The notes under the pieces are model-generated. The model was not told where the DNA came from. It worked only from the letters and a program-made list of their open reading frames with translations, and made no database searches. A DNA stretch of 64,000 bases from Devosia sp. FJ2-5-3 (GTDB lineage: Bacteria; Pseudomonadota; Alphaproteobacteria; Rhizobiales; Devosiaceae), in NCBI RefSeq assembly GCF_029201545.1, contig NZ_CP104007.1, positions 310,001-374,000 of the forward strand, in the 5' to 3' direction. A program made the position numbers and the translations under genes. This document shows positions 30,896 through 40,147 of the stretch, in pieces; positions within the stretch are counted from its first letter, which is position 1, and every line of letters starts with the position of its first letter.

Positions 30896-31410
30896 CGGCG
30901 CTTGTCTCCGGCTGTCCAGTGCGCACGATCCAGCTTGCTGACAATATGGTCCACATTGTGCTGAAGCGCATGGGAGAAACGATATTGCCGCGCCACCGGC
31001 TGGAAACCGAGTTGGTTCGTCAAATGGAGGGACGCGCCGTTATCGTGCTGGGCACTGGCGATGATCTCCGTGCCGCCCTCGGCAAAATGCCAGTCTATGA
31101 GGCCACGCACCGCCTCCCTGCCATAGCCTCGCCCCCAATGGGGCCTGGCGATCCAGAAGCCGAGTTCCTCGTTCAGCGAGACACTCCCGATCAATCCCCT
31201 CTCAGGGTGCTCGATAATGAGGAATGGACAATCCGGCCGCGCCGCGGCGGCATGGCGCAGCCAATCGATAGCCATGCCCAGCGTGTAGGGCCAGGGCAGG
31301 GCGGTCAGCCAGCGCGCCACGGCATATTCGCCGATACCCAAGGCATAGCAGGGCGCATCCTCGGGGCGGGCGGCCCGCAATGTCAGCCGCTCGGTGCGCA
31401 ACTCAATCAT
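30886..31410 (-). CDS. GNAT N-acetyltransferase, RimJ/RimL type (3 of 4)
   Basis: 174 residues: MIELRTERLTLRAARPEDAP, LGFWIARPHWGRGYGREAVR, NGASLHLTNQLGFQPV. The acetyl-CoA loop WGRGYG is intact. It overlaps genes 2 (ten bases) and 4 (eight bases). Sequence differs clearly from its neighbours, so this is an old tandem family rather than a recent duplication. Confidence 0.88.
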   Translation of the reverse strand: MIELRTERLTLRAARPEDAPCYALGIGEYAVARWLTALPWPYTLGMAIDWLRHAAAARPDCPFLIIEHPERGLIGSVSLNEELGFWIARPHWGRGYGREAVRGLIDWHFAEGGTEIIASAQHDNGASLHLTNQLGFQPVARQYRFSHALQHNVDHIVSKLDRAHWTAGDKRRCA

Positions 31411-31933
31411 CGTCGAACTCCAGCAACAGGGTCACCATCTCGCGGCCGGCGAGATTGTTTTCCTTTTCGACGATTGTTCCGGTCTCTTTGAACCCGGCTT
31501 TGCGCAGCACGGCGCGCGAGGCAAGATTGTCGGTCAGCGCGCGGGACCGCAGCGCGGAGGCGCCGGCAGACCTTGCGGCAGCAACAAGTGCGATTGCTGC
31601 CTCGGTGGCAAACCCGCGTCCCCAGTGCTCCTCTGCGAGCCAATAGCCCAGCTCGGGCGCCTGGTTCTGGGAGAAGTGCAGGCCGACGATCCCGGTCAGG
31701 ACGTGGTGATGATAGATGCCAAGGCAGAACTCCTCGGCGCTGGGCACGATCTCTTCGATGAAGAAGCGGGCATCGGCCTCCGCATAGGGGAATGGCAGGC
31801 GAGCCATCCATTTGTGGACGTTCTTGTTGTTGCAGTGTTTGGCGATCGCCGGGATATCCGCTGTGGTCGGCGTGGCGAGGACCAGACGGTCCGTCACGAT
31901 GCGGAGGGGCAGGCGGTCCTTGGCGATGGTCAC
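31403..31933 (-). CDS. GNAT N-acetyltransferase, RimJ/RimL type (4 of 4)
   Basis: 176 residues. A GTG start at 31933 was chosen: TGGAG lies eight bases upstream and IVTDRLVLATPTTADIPAIA follows as in the family. Acetyl-CoA loop in ELGYWLAEEHWGRGFATEAA; NLASRAVLRKAGF near the end. It is the first gene after the hairpin terminator behind rpmA, so its expression probably depends on read-through or on a promoter in the 115-base gap. Confidence 0.87.
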   Translation of the reverse strand: MTIAKDRLPLRIVTDRLVLATPTTADIPAIAKHCNNKNVHKWMARLPFPYAEADARFFIEEIVPSAEEFCLGIYHHHVLTGIVGLHFSQNQAPELGYWLAEEHWGRGFATEAAIALVAAARSAGASALRSRALTDNLASRAVLRKAGFKETGTIVEKENNLAGREMVTLLLEFDDD

Positions 31934-31951
31934 GGCAAAACTCCAGAACGG

Positions 31952-31984
31952 AAAAAGGGGAACCGGACGACCGGTTCCCCTTTT
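31952..31984 (-). terminator. Hairpin terminator between rpmA and the GNAT-obgE genes
   Basis: The ten-base stem GGGGAACCGG / CCGGTTCCCC around ACGA has T runs on both strands. On the minus strand it ends rplU-rpmA and lies about 19 bases before the next start, so it also stands in the leader of that gene. Confidence 0.88.
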
Positions 31985-32048
31985 CGCTATTCGGTTGTGC
32001 CAAACGCTGCCGGGGAACAAGGTCTCCGGCGGGTTGTGGCCTGCCGGG

Positions 32049-32315
32049 TTACTCGGCGGCCTCTGCCGGGACGACAGACACGTGAACTTTATTGTTCGCA
32101 CGGGTGCGGAACGCAACATTGCCGTCGATCAGGGCATAGATCGTGTGATCCTTGCCCAGGCCGACATTGTTGCCAACAGCCCACTTGGTGCCGCGCTGGC
32201 GGATGATGATGTTGCCGGCGACGACAGCTTCGCCACCAAACTTCTTCACGCCAAGACGACGGCCGGCGGTATCACGACCGTTGCGGGATGAACCGCCTGC
32301 TTTCTTATGTGCCAT
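32049..32315 (-). CDS. rpmA: 50S ribosomal protein bL27
   Basis: 88 residues. [20 protein letters not shown] and the following [20 protein letters not shown] are diagnostic. The start MAHKK has no N-terminal cleavage extension of the Firmicutes type. Follows rplU after 11 bases. Confidence 0.98.
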   Translation of the reverse strand: MAHKKAGGSSRNGRDTAGRRLGVKKFGGEAVVAGNIIIRQRGTKWAVGNNVGLGKDHTIYALIDGNVAFRTRANNKVHVSVVPAEAAE

Positions 32316-32326
32316 TGTCTAGCTCC

Positions 32327-32818
32327 TTATTCCTTATCGGCCTTCGGGGCGGCCTTCTTGGCCGGGGCCTTCTTTGCCGGCTTTTCAGCGGCAGCGTCGT
32401 CGGTCTTGGACGCAGCTGGCTTCTTGGCAGCAGCCTTCTTGGCGGGAGCTTCGTCAGCAACAGCAGCCGGAGCTTCTGCCTTGGCGGCAGCGGCCTGAAT
32501 GGTCGGCTTTGCGCCGCCGGTCAGGATTTCGGTGATGCGAACGGTCGTCAGCTGCTGACGGTGACCGTTGCGGCGACGCGAATTATGGCGACGACGCTTC
32601 TTGAAGATGATGACGGTCTTCTGCTTCTTGGTCTCAACCAGCTCTGCAGCGACCACAGCGCCTTCCACCAGCGGAGCGCCGATGGTGTCGCCAACCATGA
32701 GGACCTGGTCGAAGGTGACGATGTCACCTGGGGCAGCGTCGAGTTTTTCGATCTTGATGACGTCGTTCGCAGCAACCTTGTACTGCTTACCGCCCGTCTT
32801 GATGACAGCGAAAGTCAT
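32327..32818 (-). CDS. rplU: 50S ribosomal protein bL21 with long Ala/Lys tail
   Basis: 163 residues: a normal L21 core ([20 protein letters not shown] ... [17 protein letters not shown]), then a low-complexity tail of about 50 residues rich in Ala, Lys and Pro ([14 protein letters not shown]). The core length is about 105. The start at 32818 gives the canonical N-terminus but has a poor ribosome site; an ATG at 32842 with AAGGGA upstream would add MFEPFGVH. Such tails occur in other alphaproteobacterial L21 proteins. Confidence 0.95.
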   Translation of the reverse strand: MTFAVIKTGGKQYKVAANDVIKIEKLDAAPGDIVTFDQVLMVGDTIGAPLVEGAVVAAELVETKKQKTVIIFKKRRRHNSRRRNGHRQQLTTVRITEILTGGAKPTIQAAAAKAEAPAAVADEAPAKKAAAKKPAASKTDDAAAEKPAKKAPAKKAAPKADKE

Positions 32819-33051
32819 ATGTACACCGAATGGTTCAAACATCCGGTCCCTTTTCTGTCGCGCCCTGCGGCACCGCGGCTTGCCTGCCTGTTGCGGTTTC
32901 TCGGATGGGCCAAATGGCCGGCAGCCTCGAGCAGCGTTTTCAAACAAAACCAGTGCGCCGGACGGACCGGTGCACATGGATCGGGCGCTTATCGGGAAAA
33001 CGGGCCCGAGAGTCAAGGTCTTTCGGGCCGTTCGTGGCGCTTGCGGCGGGC

Positions 33052-33843
33052 TCAGCCCTGGCCGTCCGGATACCAGTTCCGCAGGCGAAGCTCTGTGTGG
33101 TCGCCGATGCCGGCTTCGAGCGGTGACAGATCGCTCTCGCCATAATGATAGGGATAGAGAATTCTGGGCTTGAAGACATTGACCGCCTCGATTGCCTGCT
33201 CGGGCGTCATGGTAAAGGGCAGGTTCATCGGCAGGAAGGCCACCGCGATGTCCGTCAGCCCCAGCATGTCCTCGGTCGGCTCGGTGTCGCCCGCGACATA
33301 AATCTTGCTGTCGCCGAAATTTAGCACATAGCCGTTGCCAACGTTAACCGGGTGATAACGCATCCGGTCCTCGGTGGTATTGTGTGCGGCCACGGCCTTG
33401 ACTGGTACGCCGTCGATTTCACCCTCATCGCCATTGGCCATGGCGGTGGCATTTGCCTTGAGGACCTCGGGCAGTTTCTCGAAGACATCGGCATTGGTGA
33501 CAAGCGGCACAGAGCCGCCGATGGCCTCGAGGGTCGGCACATCGAAATGGTCGCCGTGGCCGTGTGTAATCAGGATCGCTGTCGGTGCGGGCAGGTTGGA
33601 ATAGCGTTCGGCGCCGCCTACCGGGTCGACATAGAGAACCTTCTCGCCCCATTCGAGTACCAGGCTCGCATGGTCGACCGGATGGATGATGAGGTCTCCT
33701 GCGCTCGTCGAAATCGTGTCGGACACGCCCGTCTCCTGTGCCAGCACCGGCCCGGCGCGGCTTATTGACAGTACAATAGGCAAGCCGGCCAGGCCGGCAA
33801 CAAGGCTGCGTCTGGTAACCACAACAAATCTCCCGTTTTGCAT
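33052..33843 (-). CDS. Exported metal-dependent hydrolase (metallo-beta-lactamase fold)
   Basis: 263 residues. The N-terminus [20 protein letters not shown] looks like a twin-arginine signal peptide ending near LAQE. The mature part is a UPF0173-like MBL-fold hydrolase with HGHGDHFD (the HxHxDH metal site), a later His in [12 protein letters not shown] and Asp in [11 protein letters not shown]. Periplasmic or exported enzyme; substrate unknown. ATG at 33843 was chosen; the frame runs upstream into the tRNA gene without a stop, and that part is not coding. Confidence 0.85.
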   Translation of the reverse strand: MQNGRFVVVTRRSLVAGLAGLPIVLSISRAGPVLAQETGVSDTISTSAGDLIIHPVDHASLVLEWGEKVLYVDPVGGAERYSNLPAPTAILITHGHGDHFDVPTLEAIGGSVPLVTNADVFEKLPEVLKANATAMANGDEGEIDGVPVKAVAAHNTTEDRMRYHPVNVGNGYVLNFGDSKIYVAGDTEPTEDMLGLTDIAVAFLPMNLPFTMTPEQAIEAVNVFKPRILYPYHYGESDLSPLEAGIGDHTELRLRNWYPDGQG

Positions 33844-34091
33844 GCAGTTCGGCACCTTAGCCCAAGCGTGGGCATTGGCACGGTGCTGCACGCAATTGTG
33901 AGGCGAAGGGGCGATCGAGGATAGGACAGGCGCCCCTGCTGTAAGCGAACGCGCAGGGATTAAGTGGAAAGATGTCGTTTTTCCTGTGACGAGCGCGCAC
34001 AAGGGGTGTTGCAGGCTGTCCATCCCTATGTCATAAGCCCCGCCGTATCGACCAGCCGCGATCCCTTTTTCGGGTTCGCTTTCGATCTCGC

Positions 34092-34181
34092 GGAGAGATG
34101 GCAGAGCGGTTGAATGCACCGCACTCGAAATGCGGCATAGGGGCAACTCTATCGGGGGTTCGAATCCCTCTCTCTCCGCCA
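34092..34181 (+). tRNA. tRNA-Ser (anticodon CGA)
   Basis: 90 bases. Acceptor arms GGAGAGA and TCTCTCC pair fully, with discriminator G and an encoded CCA. The anticodon stem CCGCA/TGCGG holds loop CTCGAAA with anticodon CGA at 34126-34128, reading UCG. A long variable arm is present, as expected for serine. It sits at the left edge of the catabolic island. Confidence 0.96.
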
Positions 34182-34359
34182 CTTATCCTCCCTGTTTAAT
34201 TTCAGATTATCCTGGCCTCGTGGCCGGGTCATGCTGTTGCGCTCTGCTATTCCCATAGGAGGCGCGGCCAACGGTTTTGACGACCGGACGCTCTGCATCC
34301 TCGCATCGGTAAGGGCGAAGCGTCCTGAACGGCGCCACGTACTCTGGCGGATATTCGTC

Positions 34360-34373
34360 AACTGTTGACAGTT
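34360..34373. promoter_or_regulatory. Island operator, site A (binding-protein gene)
   Basis: Palindrome AACTGTTGACAGTT, 105 bases before the SBP start at 34478, in the 296-base gap after the tRNA. The core CTGTTGACAG is shared with four other promoter regions in the island. Candidate site of the GntR/FCD regulator at 44965. Confidence 0.8.
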
Positions 34374-34477
34374 ATCAGTTTAGTTGCATACTTGCTGGGA
34401 CGTCCTCTGAGAGGGGTGTCGCGGTCTGCGAGGAGCAGACGGGCCGGCTGTGCACGAAACCAAAGGGAATGTCGTAA

Positions 34478-35983
34478 ATGAAGCATTTTGGGCGAATCCA
34501 CGGCCTGGCCGTAGCAGCATTGTTTGGCGCCTCGTCTCTCCTGGCCCTGACGGCAGCGGCATCTGCCGCGCCGGAAGAACTCACCATCGCGCTTTCCGGT
34601 GACATGCCGACGCTCGACCCGAGCAAGGACACATCGCCGATCGGGCTGAACATGCGCTTGAACGTGTTCAACGCGCTTACTGAAATCGGCCGCAACGGCG
34701 AAGTCATCCCCCAGATGGCCGAAAGCTGGACCGTCAGCGACGATCTGATCGAGTGGACCTTCAAGCTGCACGAAGGCATCAAGTTCCACGATGGCTCGTT
34801 GATGACCTCCGACGACGTGGTTTTCACCACGGAGAAGGTGCTGGCCGACGACACGTCTCCGGTGCGATCGTTCCTGCGCCTGGTCAAGACCGTCGAGGCC
34901 GTCGACGCGAACACCGTCAAGTTCTCGCTGACCCAGCCCTATGCGATGTTCGATCGCCAGATCAAATATCTCTACGTCATGTCGCGCGCCTATTTCGACA
35001 AGGTCGGCGATACCGGCTACGCAACCGCTCCGATCGGCACCGGCCCATACCGCCTGGCTGAATGGGTCAAGGATGACCGCATGGTCCTGGAAGCCTTCCC
35101 GGACTATTTTGGCGGCGAGCCAGCGGTCAAGAAGGGCATTTTCCGTCCAATCCCGTCCGACGCAGCCCGCGCAAATGCCGTCCTCTCCGGCGAAATCGAC
35201 CTGGTGCCTAGCATTGCGCCGTCGCTGATGGACATGGTGGGTGGAAACCCGGATGTGCGCGTTGCCATTGCACCGGGCTACCGCGTCACCTTCCTTGAAA
35301 TGAACCCGGATCTGGCCCCGTTCGACAATGCCAAGATTCGTCAGGCCGTGGACGTTGCCATCGACCGGCAGGCTATTGCCGAGCGTCTGATGCGCGGCAC
35401 CGGCAAGGCAACCGGCAGCCTTATCCCGAGCTCCAATGGTGGTTTCGACGCCTCGCTCGAGCCGACTGCCTATGATCCGGCACTCGCCAAGCAGCTCGTC
35501 CAGGAAGCCGGCTATGATGGCACGCCCATCCCGCTCGACTACCCCAACAACAACTATCCGATGGCCAATGAAGTGGCGCAGGCCATTGCGGGCTATTTGA
35601 CCGAGGCAGGGCTCAAGGTCCAGCTCAACCCGATGGAGTTCACGGCGTTCTTCCCCGCCTGGGTCCAGAACAAGATGAGCCCGATCTACTACTTTGCCTA
35701 CGGCTCGTCGCAGTTCCACGCCGAGAACATTCTCGCAACCGTGTTCGAATCCGGCGGCCATCTCCGTCGCATCAACCCGGAGATCGACGTCCTCGTCAAA
35801 GCGCAGCGCGAAGAGCTCGACGAGACCAAGAAGAACGAGATGATCTCGCAGATCTGGCAGATCGCTGCCGAAGAGCGTCAATTCATCCCGCTCTACGAGA
35901 TGCAGCAGGTCTACGCGGTCAAGGCCGACATCGAATACACGCCTTACCCCGATGAGGTCGTGCGTCTTTATACATTCGAGTAG
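34478..35983 (+). CDS. ABC transporter substrate-binding protein, peptide/opine type
   Basis: 501 residues. Signal peptide with cleavage near AASAAPEE, then an SBP_bac_5 (DppA/OppA) fold: GDMPTLDPSKDTSPIGLNMR, WTFKLHEGIKFHDGSLMTSD and ATAPIGTGPYRLAEWVKDDR. This family binds peptides, opines, nickel chelates and other ligands in the periplasm. There is no permease beside it; the DppB/C/DF-type membrane parts lie at 49271-53060 behind the same operator, so they are the likely partners. ATG at 34478 follows AAGGGAA. A terminator follows directly. Confidence 0.93.
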   Translation: MKHFGRIHGLAVAALFGASSLLALTAAASAAPEELTIALSGDMPTLDPSKDTSPIGLNMRLNVFNALTEIGRNGEVIPQMAESWTVSDDLIEWTFKLHEGIKFHDGSLMTSDDVVFTTEKVLADDTSPVRSFLRLVKTVEAVDANTVKFSLTQPYAMFDRQIKYLYVMSRAYFDKVGDTGYATAPIGTGPYRLAEWVKDDRMVLEAFPDYFGGEPAVKKGIFRPIPSDAARANAVLSGEIDLVPSIAPSLMDMVGGNPDVRVAIAPGYRVTFLEMNPDLAPFDNAKIRQAVDVAIDRQAIAERLMRGTGKATGSLIPSSNGGFDASLEPTAYDPALAKQLVQEAGYDGTPIPLDYPNNNYPMANEVAQAIAGYLTEAGLKVQLNPMEFTAFFPAWVQNKMSPIYYFAYGSSQFHAENILATVFESGGHLRRINPEIDVLVKAQREELDETKKNEMISQIWQIAAEERQFIPLYEMQQVYAVKADIEYTPYPDEVVRLYTFE

Positions 35984-36005
35984 TTCTGCTCGAATTGGAT
36001 CTCGA

Positions 36006-36036
36006 ATGGGCTGGCCGTGTGCCAGCCCATTTTTCT
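36006..36036 (+). terminator. Terminator of the binding-protein gene
   Basis: The stem ATGGGCTGGC / GCCAGCCCAT with TTTTCTTT begins 23 bases after the stop. Confidence 0.9.
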
Positions 36037-36080
36037 TTGGGGTCCTTGAGGGTGGCAAAGGCCACGTGCTTACAAAAACA

Positions 36081-36108
36081 AAAAAGCCCGGCTGAGCCGG
36101 GCTTTTTG
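36081..36108 (-). terminator. Terminator of the minus-strand lyase-hydantoinase-oxidase operon
   Basis: Stem AGCCCGGC / GCCGGGCT, A-rich on the left and T-rich on the right, so it can act in both directions. It lies 15 bases beyond the minus-strand stop at 36123. Confidence 0.88.
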
Positions 36109-36122
36109 ATATCAAGATGAAG

Positions 36123-37700
36123 CTATTGATCGAGGGTGAAGAGATTGCCAGGGCTCATAATGCCGCTGGGGTCAAACTGCTTCTTGAGAGCGTCGAACAG
36201 CGTCCGGACAGCGGGAGAGCGCGTCTCCATGAAGGGATATTTGCGGCCGATCTGCATGTGCACACCGCCAAGCTGGCGCCATTCCGCCAAGATGTCCTTG
36301 GTCAGGATTTTCAGCCGTTCGCGCGTTTTTGGGTTGTCGGGCCGTTGGCGCAGGGCAGCTTTCTGCGCCTCGCTCATGAAGCTGAGGTGAAGTGGCAGTG
36401 GCGCGTCCGACCAGCGGATCAGAGTTTCAACCCCAACGCCGGAGGGGCCGTGGGTCGACAGCAGGTAGCCGTGTGAAATCCCGTGCGCCTTGAGGTCTGC
36501 CGCGTCGCGCTGAAAGATCGCTTCGGTGCGGTTAAAGCACTCGCCCCCGGAGGAATTGGGCACGACTGTGTGCAACCACGCCATCCGCTTGCCCGACGGT
36601 GTCAGGAGCCCCGACATGGGCGGAAAAGGCATGTTGCGCATGATGCGCGGGATAGAGGCGGGGATCTCCCGACCACCGGCATCGCGGGCTATTGCGCGCA
36701 CGCGCCGCGCACGGCGATCTGCATCGTGCTGGTCGCCACCTTCGACCACGGTATTCATCAGGTAGCCAATTTTCTTGGCAAAGCGCCGGCCGTGCAAGGC
36801 GATCAGCGTTGCGTCACGCACGCCGGCGGTGAGGCTGGACGCGCCCTTGACGACCTCGAGAGCGATCTTGATGTCAGCGATCAGGCCTTCGCTGACCATG
36901 CGGGACTGGGCCGAGAACGGATCCATACCCTGGCATTCGGTGGCCAGCATTTCGGCCCCGATCTGGCCCATCGCGCCCATTTGGGCGGCCGGGTCGTCGA
37001 AGGAGAAGCTGACATAAGCCTCGCCTTTCGAGGCTGGGATGAGCTGCAGGGTGATCGAAGTCTTGATGCCGAAGGCGCCACAGTCTCCGAGGAAGATGCC
37101 GGTGATGTCGGGGCCGTAGTTCCGGAAGAAGGGGCCGGTGTTTTCGCCCCCTGCGGATCCGGTCACCACCACCTCGCCCGCGCCTGTGACAACCCGCATG
37201 CCGATGACGGATTCTGCAGAGCTGCCGCGAGAGGCAGAGCCGAAGAATTTTGCGCCTTGCGAGACCGAGGCGCCAATAGTCGCGTGGCGTCCGGAGAACG
37301 TGCCCCAGAACGGGGTCGTCAGGCCCAGAGGGCGCAGGGCTTCGCGCAGGGCGGACCAGGTGACGCCGGGCTGCACCGTTACATAGCGGTCTGTCGCGTT
37401 GAGCTCGATGATGGCATCGAGCCCCGACATGTCGATGAGCGCGCATCCGGGGCGGTTCGGCAGATAGCCCGAGCTGTAGGACAGACCGCCACCCCTGACA
37501 TAGAGCCCGACGCCAAGATCCCGCGCGGCGCTCACCAGCTTTACGACGTCGTCCTCGTCACGCGGGCGGAACACAGCTTCCGGGGCGTGGGGGGCATTAT
37601 AGAAGACGTCGGTGGCGTATAGCGCCAAATCTTCCGTAACGACCGGAACATTAGACAGGCTGGCGATCAAGCGAGCCACGGGGGCAGGGGTGGTGCTCAC
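36123..37700 (-). CDS. FAD-binding oxidoreductase (VAO/PCMH family)
   Basis: 525 residues. The FAD-binding PCMH domain covers about 35-225, with VRGGGLSYSSGYLPNRPG and YVTVQPGVTWSALREALRPL. A FAD-linked oxidase C-terminal domain follows, ending FDPSGIMSPGNLFTL, as in glycolate/lactate dehydrogenases and related phenol oxidases. It probably oxidises an alpha-hydroxy acid or alcohol. A GTG start at 37700 was chosen because TAGGAAAT lies upstream, ten bases past the previous stop. It is the last gene of a three-gene minus-strand operon. Confidence 0.88.
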   Translation of the reverse strand: MSTTPAPVARLIASLSNVPVVTEDLALYATDVFYNAPHAPEAVFRPRDEDDVVKLVSAARDLGVGLYVRGGGLSYSSGYLPNRPGCALIDMSGLDAIIELNATDRYVTVQPGVTWSALREALRPLGLTTPFWGTFSGRHATIGASVSQGAKFFGSASRGSSAESVIGMRVVTGAGEVVVTGSAGGENTGPFFRNYGPDITGIFLGDCGAFGIKTSITLQLIPASKGEAYVSFSFDDPAAQMGAMGQIGAEMLATECQGMDPFSAQSRMVSEGLIADIKIALEVVKGASSLTAGVRDATLIALHGRRFAKKIGYLMNTVVEGGDQHDADRRARRVRAIARDAGGREIPASIPRIMRNMPFPPMSGLLTPSGKRMAWLHTVVPNSSGGECFNRTEAIFQRDAADLKAHGISHGYLLSTHGPSGVGVETLIRWSDAPLPLHLSFMSEAQKAALRQRPDNPKTRERLKILTKDILAEWRQLGGVHMQIGRKYPFMETRSPAVRTLFDALKKQFDPSGIMSPGNLFTLDQ

Positions 37701-37710
37701 GAAGGATTTC

Positions 37711-39099
37711 CTAGGTGTTGAGGCTGCGGCGCAAATAGCGCCCATGTCCGGCGGTGGATCCGACCATTTGACCGTCACGGTAGACCTCGACGCCCCGAAC
37801 GAGCGTGTTGGTGACCCGGCCGGTGAATTCGCGCCCCTCGTAGATGCTGTATCCGGCGTTGCTCTTCACGTCGTCCCGCTGCAGCGTATAGGTCGCTTCA
37901 AGATCGACCAGCACGATATCGGCATCAAAGCCCGGTGCCAGGGCGCCCTTGCGGCCCCAGAGGCCCATTGCCTTGGCGGGTTTTTCGCTGACCAGCGAAA
38001 CGATGCGCTCGATGGAGACGCCACGACGATGGTGTCCCTCGGTCAGCATGACCGGCAGGATAGTCTCGACGCCCGGGCAGCCGGGGGAGGCCTTCCAGAT
38101 GCCGCCCTCCTTGCTGGCAAAGCCGCGATGGACGTGGTCGGAAGCGATGGTGTCGATCGCGCCGGACTGGATGCCCCGCCACAGGGCATCGCAATCTTCT
38201 GCCTCGCGAAGCGGCGGGTTGATCTTGCCGACACTGCCCTTTTCCCAGGATGTGTCGTGGGTGAGGTAGTGCGGGCAGGTTTCGACGGTGATGTCGACAC
38301 CATCCCTGCGGGCTGCGATGGCTGCGTCGAGGGCCTCGCCCGAAGAGGTGTGCACCATATAGATCGGCGCGCCGGCGGCATGGGCGAGGCGTGCGGAGCG
38401 CTGGATGGCATCGGCCTCCACGAAGGGCGGACGGGACTCGTTCCACGATGCCAGTCCGTTGGTGCCCTCAGGATCCTTTGCCATCACCTGATTGCGCAGA
38501 AAGTGCACGACCTCGATGTTTTCGGGATGCGGGCAAACGAGGCCGCCGTGCTCGGCGCAGGCCTGGGCGAGACGGAAGAGGAAGGCGTCGTCGATGTCGG
38601 GCAGGCCGAGGCGCTGGCCCTCGCCGCCGCGATTGTTCATGAAGATCTTGAAGCTGGGGACGCCGTAATCGGCGATATAGGCCGGGATCTGCGCCAGCTG
38701 TTCTTCGGTGGAAATAATCAGGTGGTAGCCGAAATCGATATGGCTGCCTGCTTCCGTCACAGTCCGGATCTCGTCGAAGATCTCCGAATGTTCCTTGGCC
38801 GAGAGTATGTAGGGAATGATGGTGGTCACGCCGCCGCTGGCAGCGGCGGACGTTTCGCTCTGGGCGTCTGCGGCTTCGCGCGGGAACGAGATGTCGTTGC
38901 CATGCCCGAGATGCACGTGAACGTCGAGCGCCCCTGGCAGCACGAGGCGGCCGGTGGCATCGAGGCGGTCGCTTGCCTGCGCGTCGCCGCCGGGCTCGAG
39001 GATTGCGGCCACGCGACCATCCCTCACGGCGATGTCGAGCAGGGCAGGAGGCTGGCCAGGCAAGGCAACCATGCCGCCATGAATAATCAAATCATACAT
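37711..39099 (-). CDS. Hydantoinase/dihydropyrimidinase-type amidohydrolase
   Basis: 462 residues. A cyclic amidohydrolase: HVHLGHG (metal ligands), the Lys of FKIFMN that is carboxylated in this family, HTSSGEAL, ETCPHYL and ASDHVH. All metal-site residues are present, so it should be active. Family members open hydantoins, dihydropyrimidines, allantoin or dihydroorotate; the loops that set specificity cannot be read by eye. GAGGAGAG precedes the ATG. Second gene of the operon, between the lyase and the oxidase. Confidence 0.9.
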   Translation of the reverse strand: MYDLIIHGGMVALPGQPPALLDIAVRDGRVAAILEPGGDAQASDRLDATGRLVLPGALDVHVHLGHGNDISFPREAADAQSETSAAASGGVTTIIPYILSAKEHSEIFDEIRTVTEAGSHIDFGYHLIISTEEQLAQIPAYIADYGVPSFKIFMNNRGGEGQRLGLPDIDDAFLFRLAQACAEHGGLVCPHPENIEVVHFLRNQVMAKDPEGTNGLASWNESRPPFVEADAIQRSARLAHAAGAPIYMVHTSSGEALDAAIAARRDGVDITVETCPHYLTHDTSWEKGSVGKINPPLREAEDCDALWRGIQSGAIDTIASDHVHRGFASKEGGIWKASPGCPGVETILPVMLTEGHHRRGVSIERIVSLVSEKPAKAMGLWGRKGALAPGFDADIVLVDLEATYTLQRDDVKSNAGYSIYEGREFTGRVTNTLVRGVEVYRDGQMVGSTAGHGRYLRRSLNT

Positions 39100-39131
39100 G
39101 TGTCTCTCCTCAACTGGCCACTGCCTGCGCT

Positions 39132-39995
39132 TCAGGTGTAGCGCTTCTCCATTTCGTCGAAGTCGCCCTTGCGGACGGCGTTCTGGCGCATTTCAAAGCT
39201 TGCGAGCTGGTCCTTGACGGTTTCCAGCGATCCGGTCTTGAGCAATTCGCCCAGGACATTGTGCACGGACAAAAGCGCTGCCTGCAGTGCGGCATTGGCA
39301 TAGAGCCCGGCGCCGAAGCCGTATTCCTTCAGTTTCGCCTGGTCGACCGGGGGCGTCTTGCCGCCAAAGACGTAGTTGAAGATCTGTGGGACCGGAAGCT
39401 CGCGGGCCACGCGTTCGATATCCTGCAGGTTCACGGGGGCCTCGACGAAGGTTACGTCGGCACCCGCCTCGATATAGCGGTGTGCACGGTCCATCGCATC
39501 TTCGATGCCGTTGACCGCGATCGCGTCGGTGCGCGCGATGATCTGGAAATCACCGTCCTGACGGGCGTCAGCGGCGGCCTTGATCTTCTGGATCATCTCA
39601 TCGGCAGGAATGACGCCCTTGCCGGAGAAGTGCCCGCACTTCTTGGGGAAGTTCTGGTCTTCGAGCTGTATGCCGGCGGCACCTGCGCGTTCATAGGTGC
39701 GCACGGTCCGGTAGGTGTTCACCGGATTGCCGAAGCCGGTGTCACCGTCAACGAGCAAGGGGATGTTTACAGTATCGGCGATGACGGCGATGTGCTGCGC
39801 CATTTCCGACATGGTGATGAGTCCGACGTCAGGGACACCGAGATACATATTGGTAACACCAGCGCCGGTGATATAGGCGCATTCATAACCCAACTCTTGG
39901 ATTACGTTGGCGAAAAGCGCATTCGGCGCTCCCGGCATAAGCACGGCTTCTCGGCGAGCCAAAATGCTTTTGAGCCGTGTCGCTGGTTTGGTCAC
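39132..39995 (-). CDS. Isocitrate lyase/PEP mutase family lyase
   Basis: 287 residues. A TIM-barrel lyase of the PEP-mutase/isocitrate-lyase superfamily: VDGDTGFGNPVNTYRTVR (Mg site), QLEDQNFPKKCGHFSGKGVI with the catalytic Cys of KKCGH, RTDAIAVNG and FGGKTPPVDQAK. The KKCGH loop indicates C-C bond lyase rather than phosphonate chemistry; methylisocitrate-, dimethylmalate- or oxaloacetate-type substrates are possible. A GTG start at 39995 with AAGGAGA upstream was chosen. First gene of the operon, divergent from the 40148 operon across operator B. Confidence 0.88.
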   Translation of the reverse strand: MTKPATRLKSILARREAVLMPGAPNALFANVIQELGYECAYITGAGVTNMYLGVPDVGLITMSEMAQHIAVIADTVNIPLLVDGDTGFGNPVNTYRTVRTYERAGAAGIQLEDQNFPKKCGHFSGKGVIPADEMIQKIKAAADARQDGDFQIIARTDAIAVNGIEDAMDRAHRYIEAGADVTFVEAPVNLQDIERVARELPVPQIFNYVFGGKTPPVDQAKLKEYGFGAGLYANAALQAALLSVHNVLGELLKTGSLETVKDQLASFEMRQNAVRKGDFDEMEKRYT

Positions 39996-40086
39996 GCTTG
40001 TCTCCTTGCGTCCGCATAATGAGCCGTTCCCACAACGGCGCATCCGATCTAGATATGACTAGACACAATCTCTGACGTATGTTGTA

Positions 40087-40100
40087 AACTGTCAACAGTT
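40087..40100. promoter_or_regulatory. Island operator, site B (divergent promoter)
   Basis: AACTGTCAACAGTT, the same palindrome read on the other strand, between the starts at 39995 (minus) and 40148 (plus). One site could control both operons. Confidence 0.82.
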
Positions 40101-40147
40101 GATGGCGCATGAGGTCCTTGTGAGGGCGAATTTCGGAGGAATAGCGC

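Noticed and set aside
34092-34181. attL/attR pair for the island
   Set aside because: No second copy of the tRNA 3' end was found within the window, and there is no integrase gene.
33844-34182. N-terminal extension MAEREGFEPP of the MBL gene
   Set aside because: It reads through the tRNA-Ser gene in reverse, a familiar artefact; the Tat-like signal starts at 33843.
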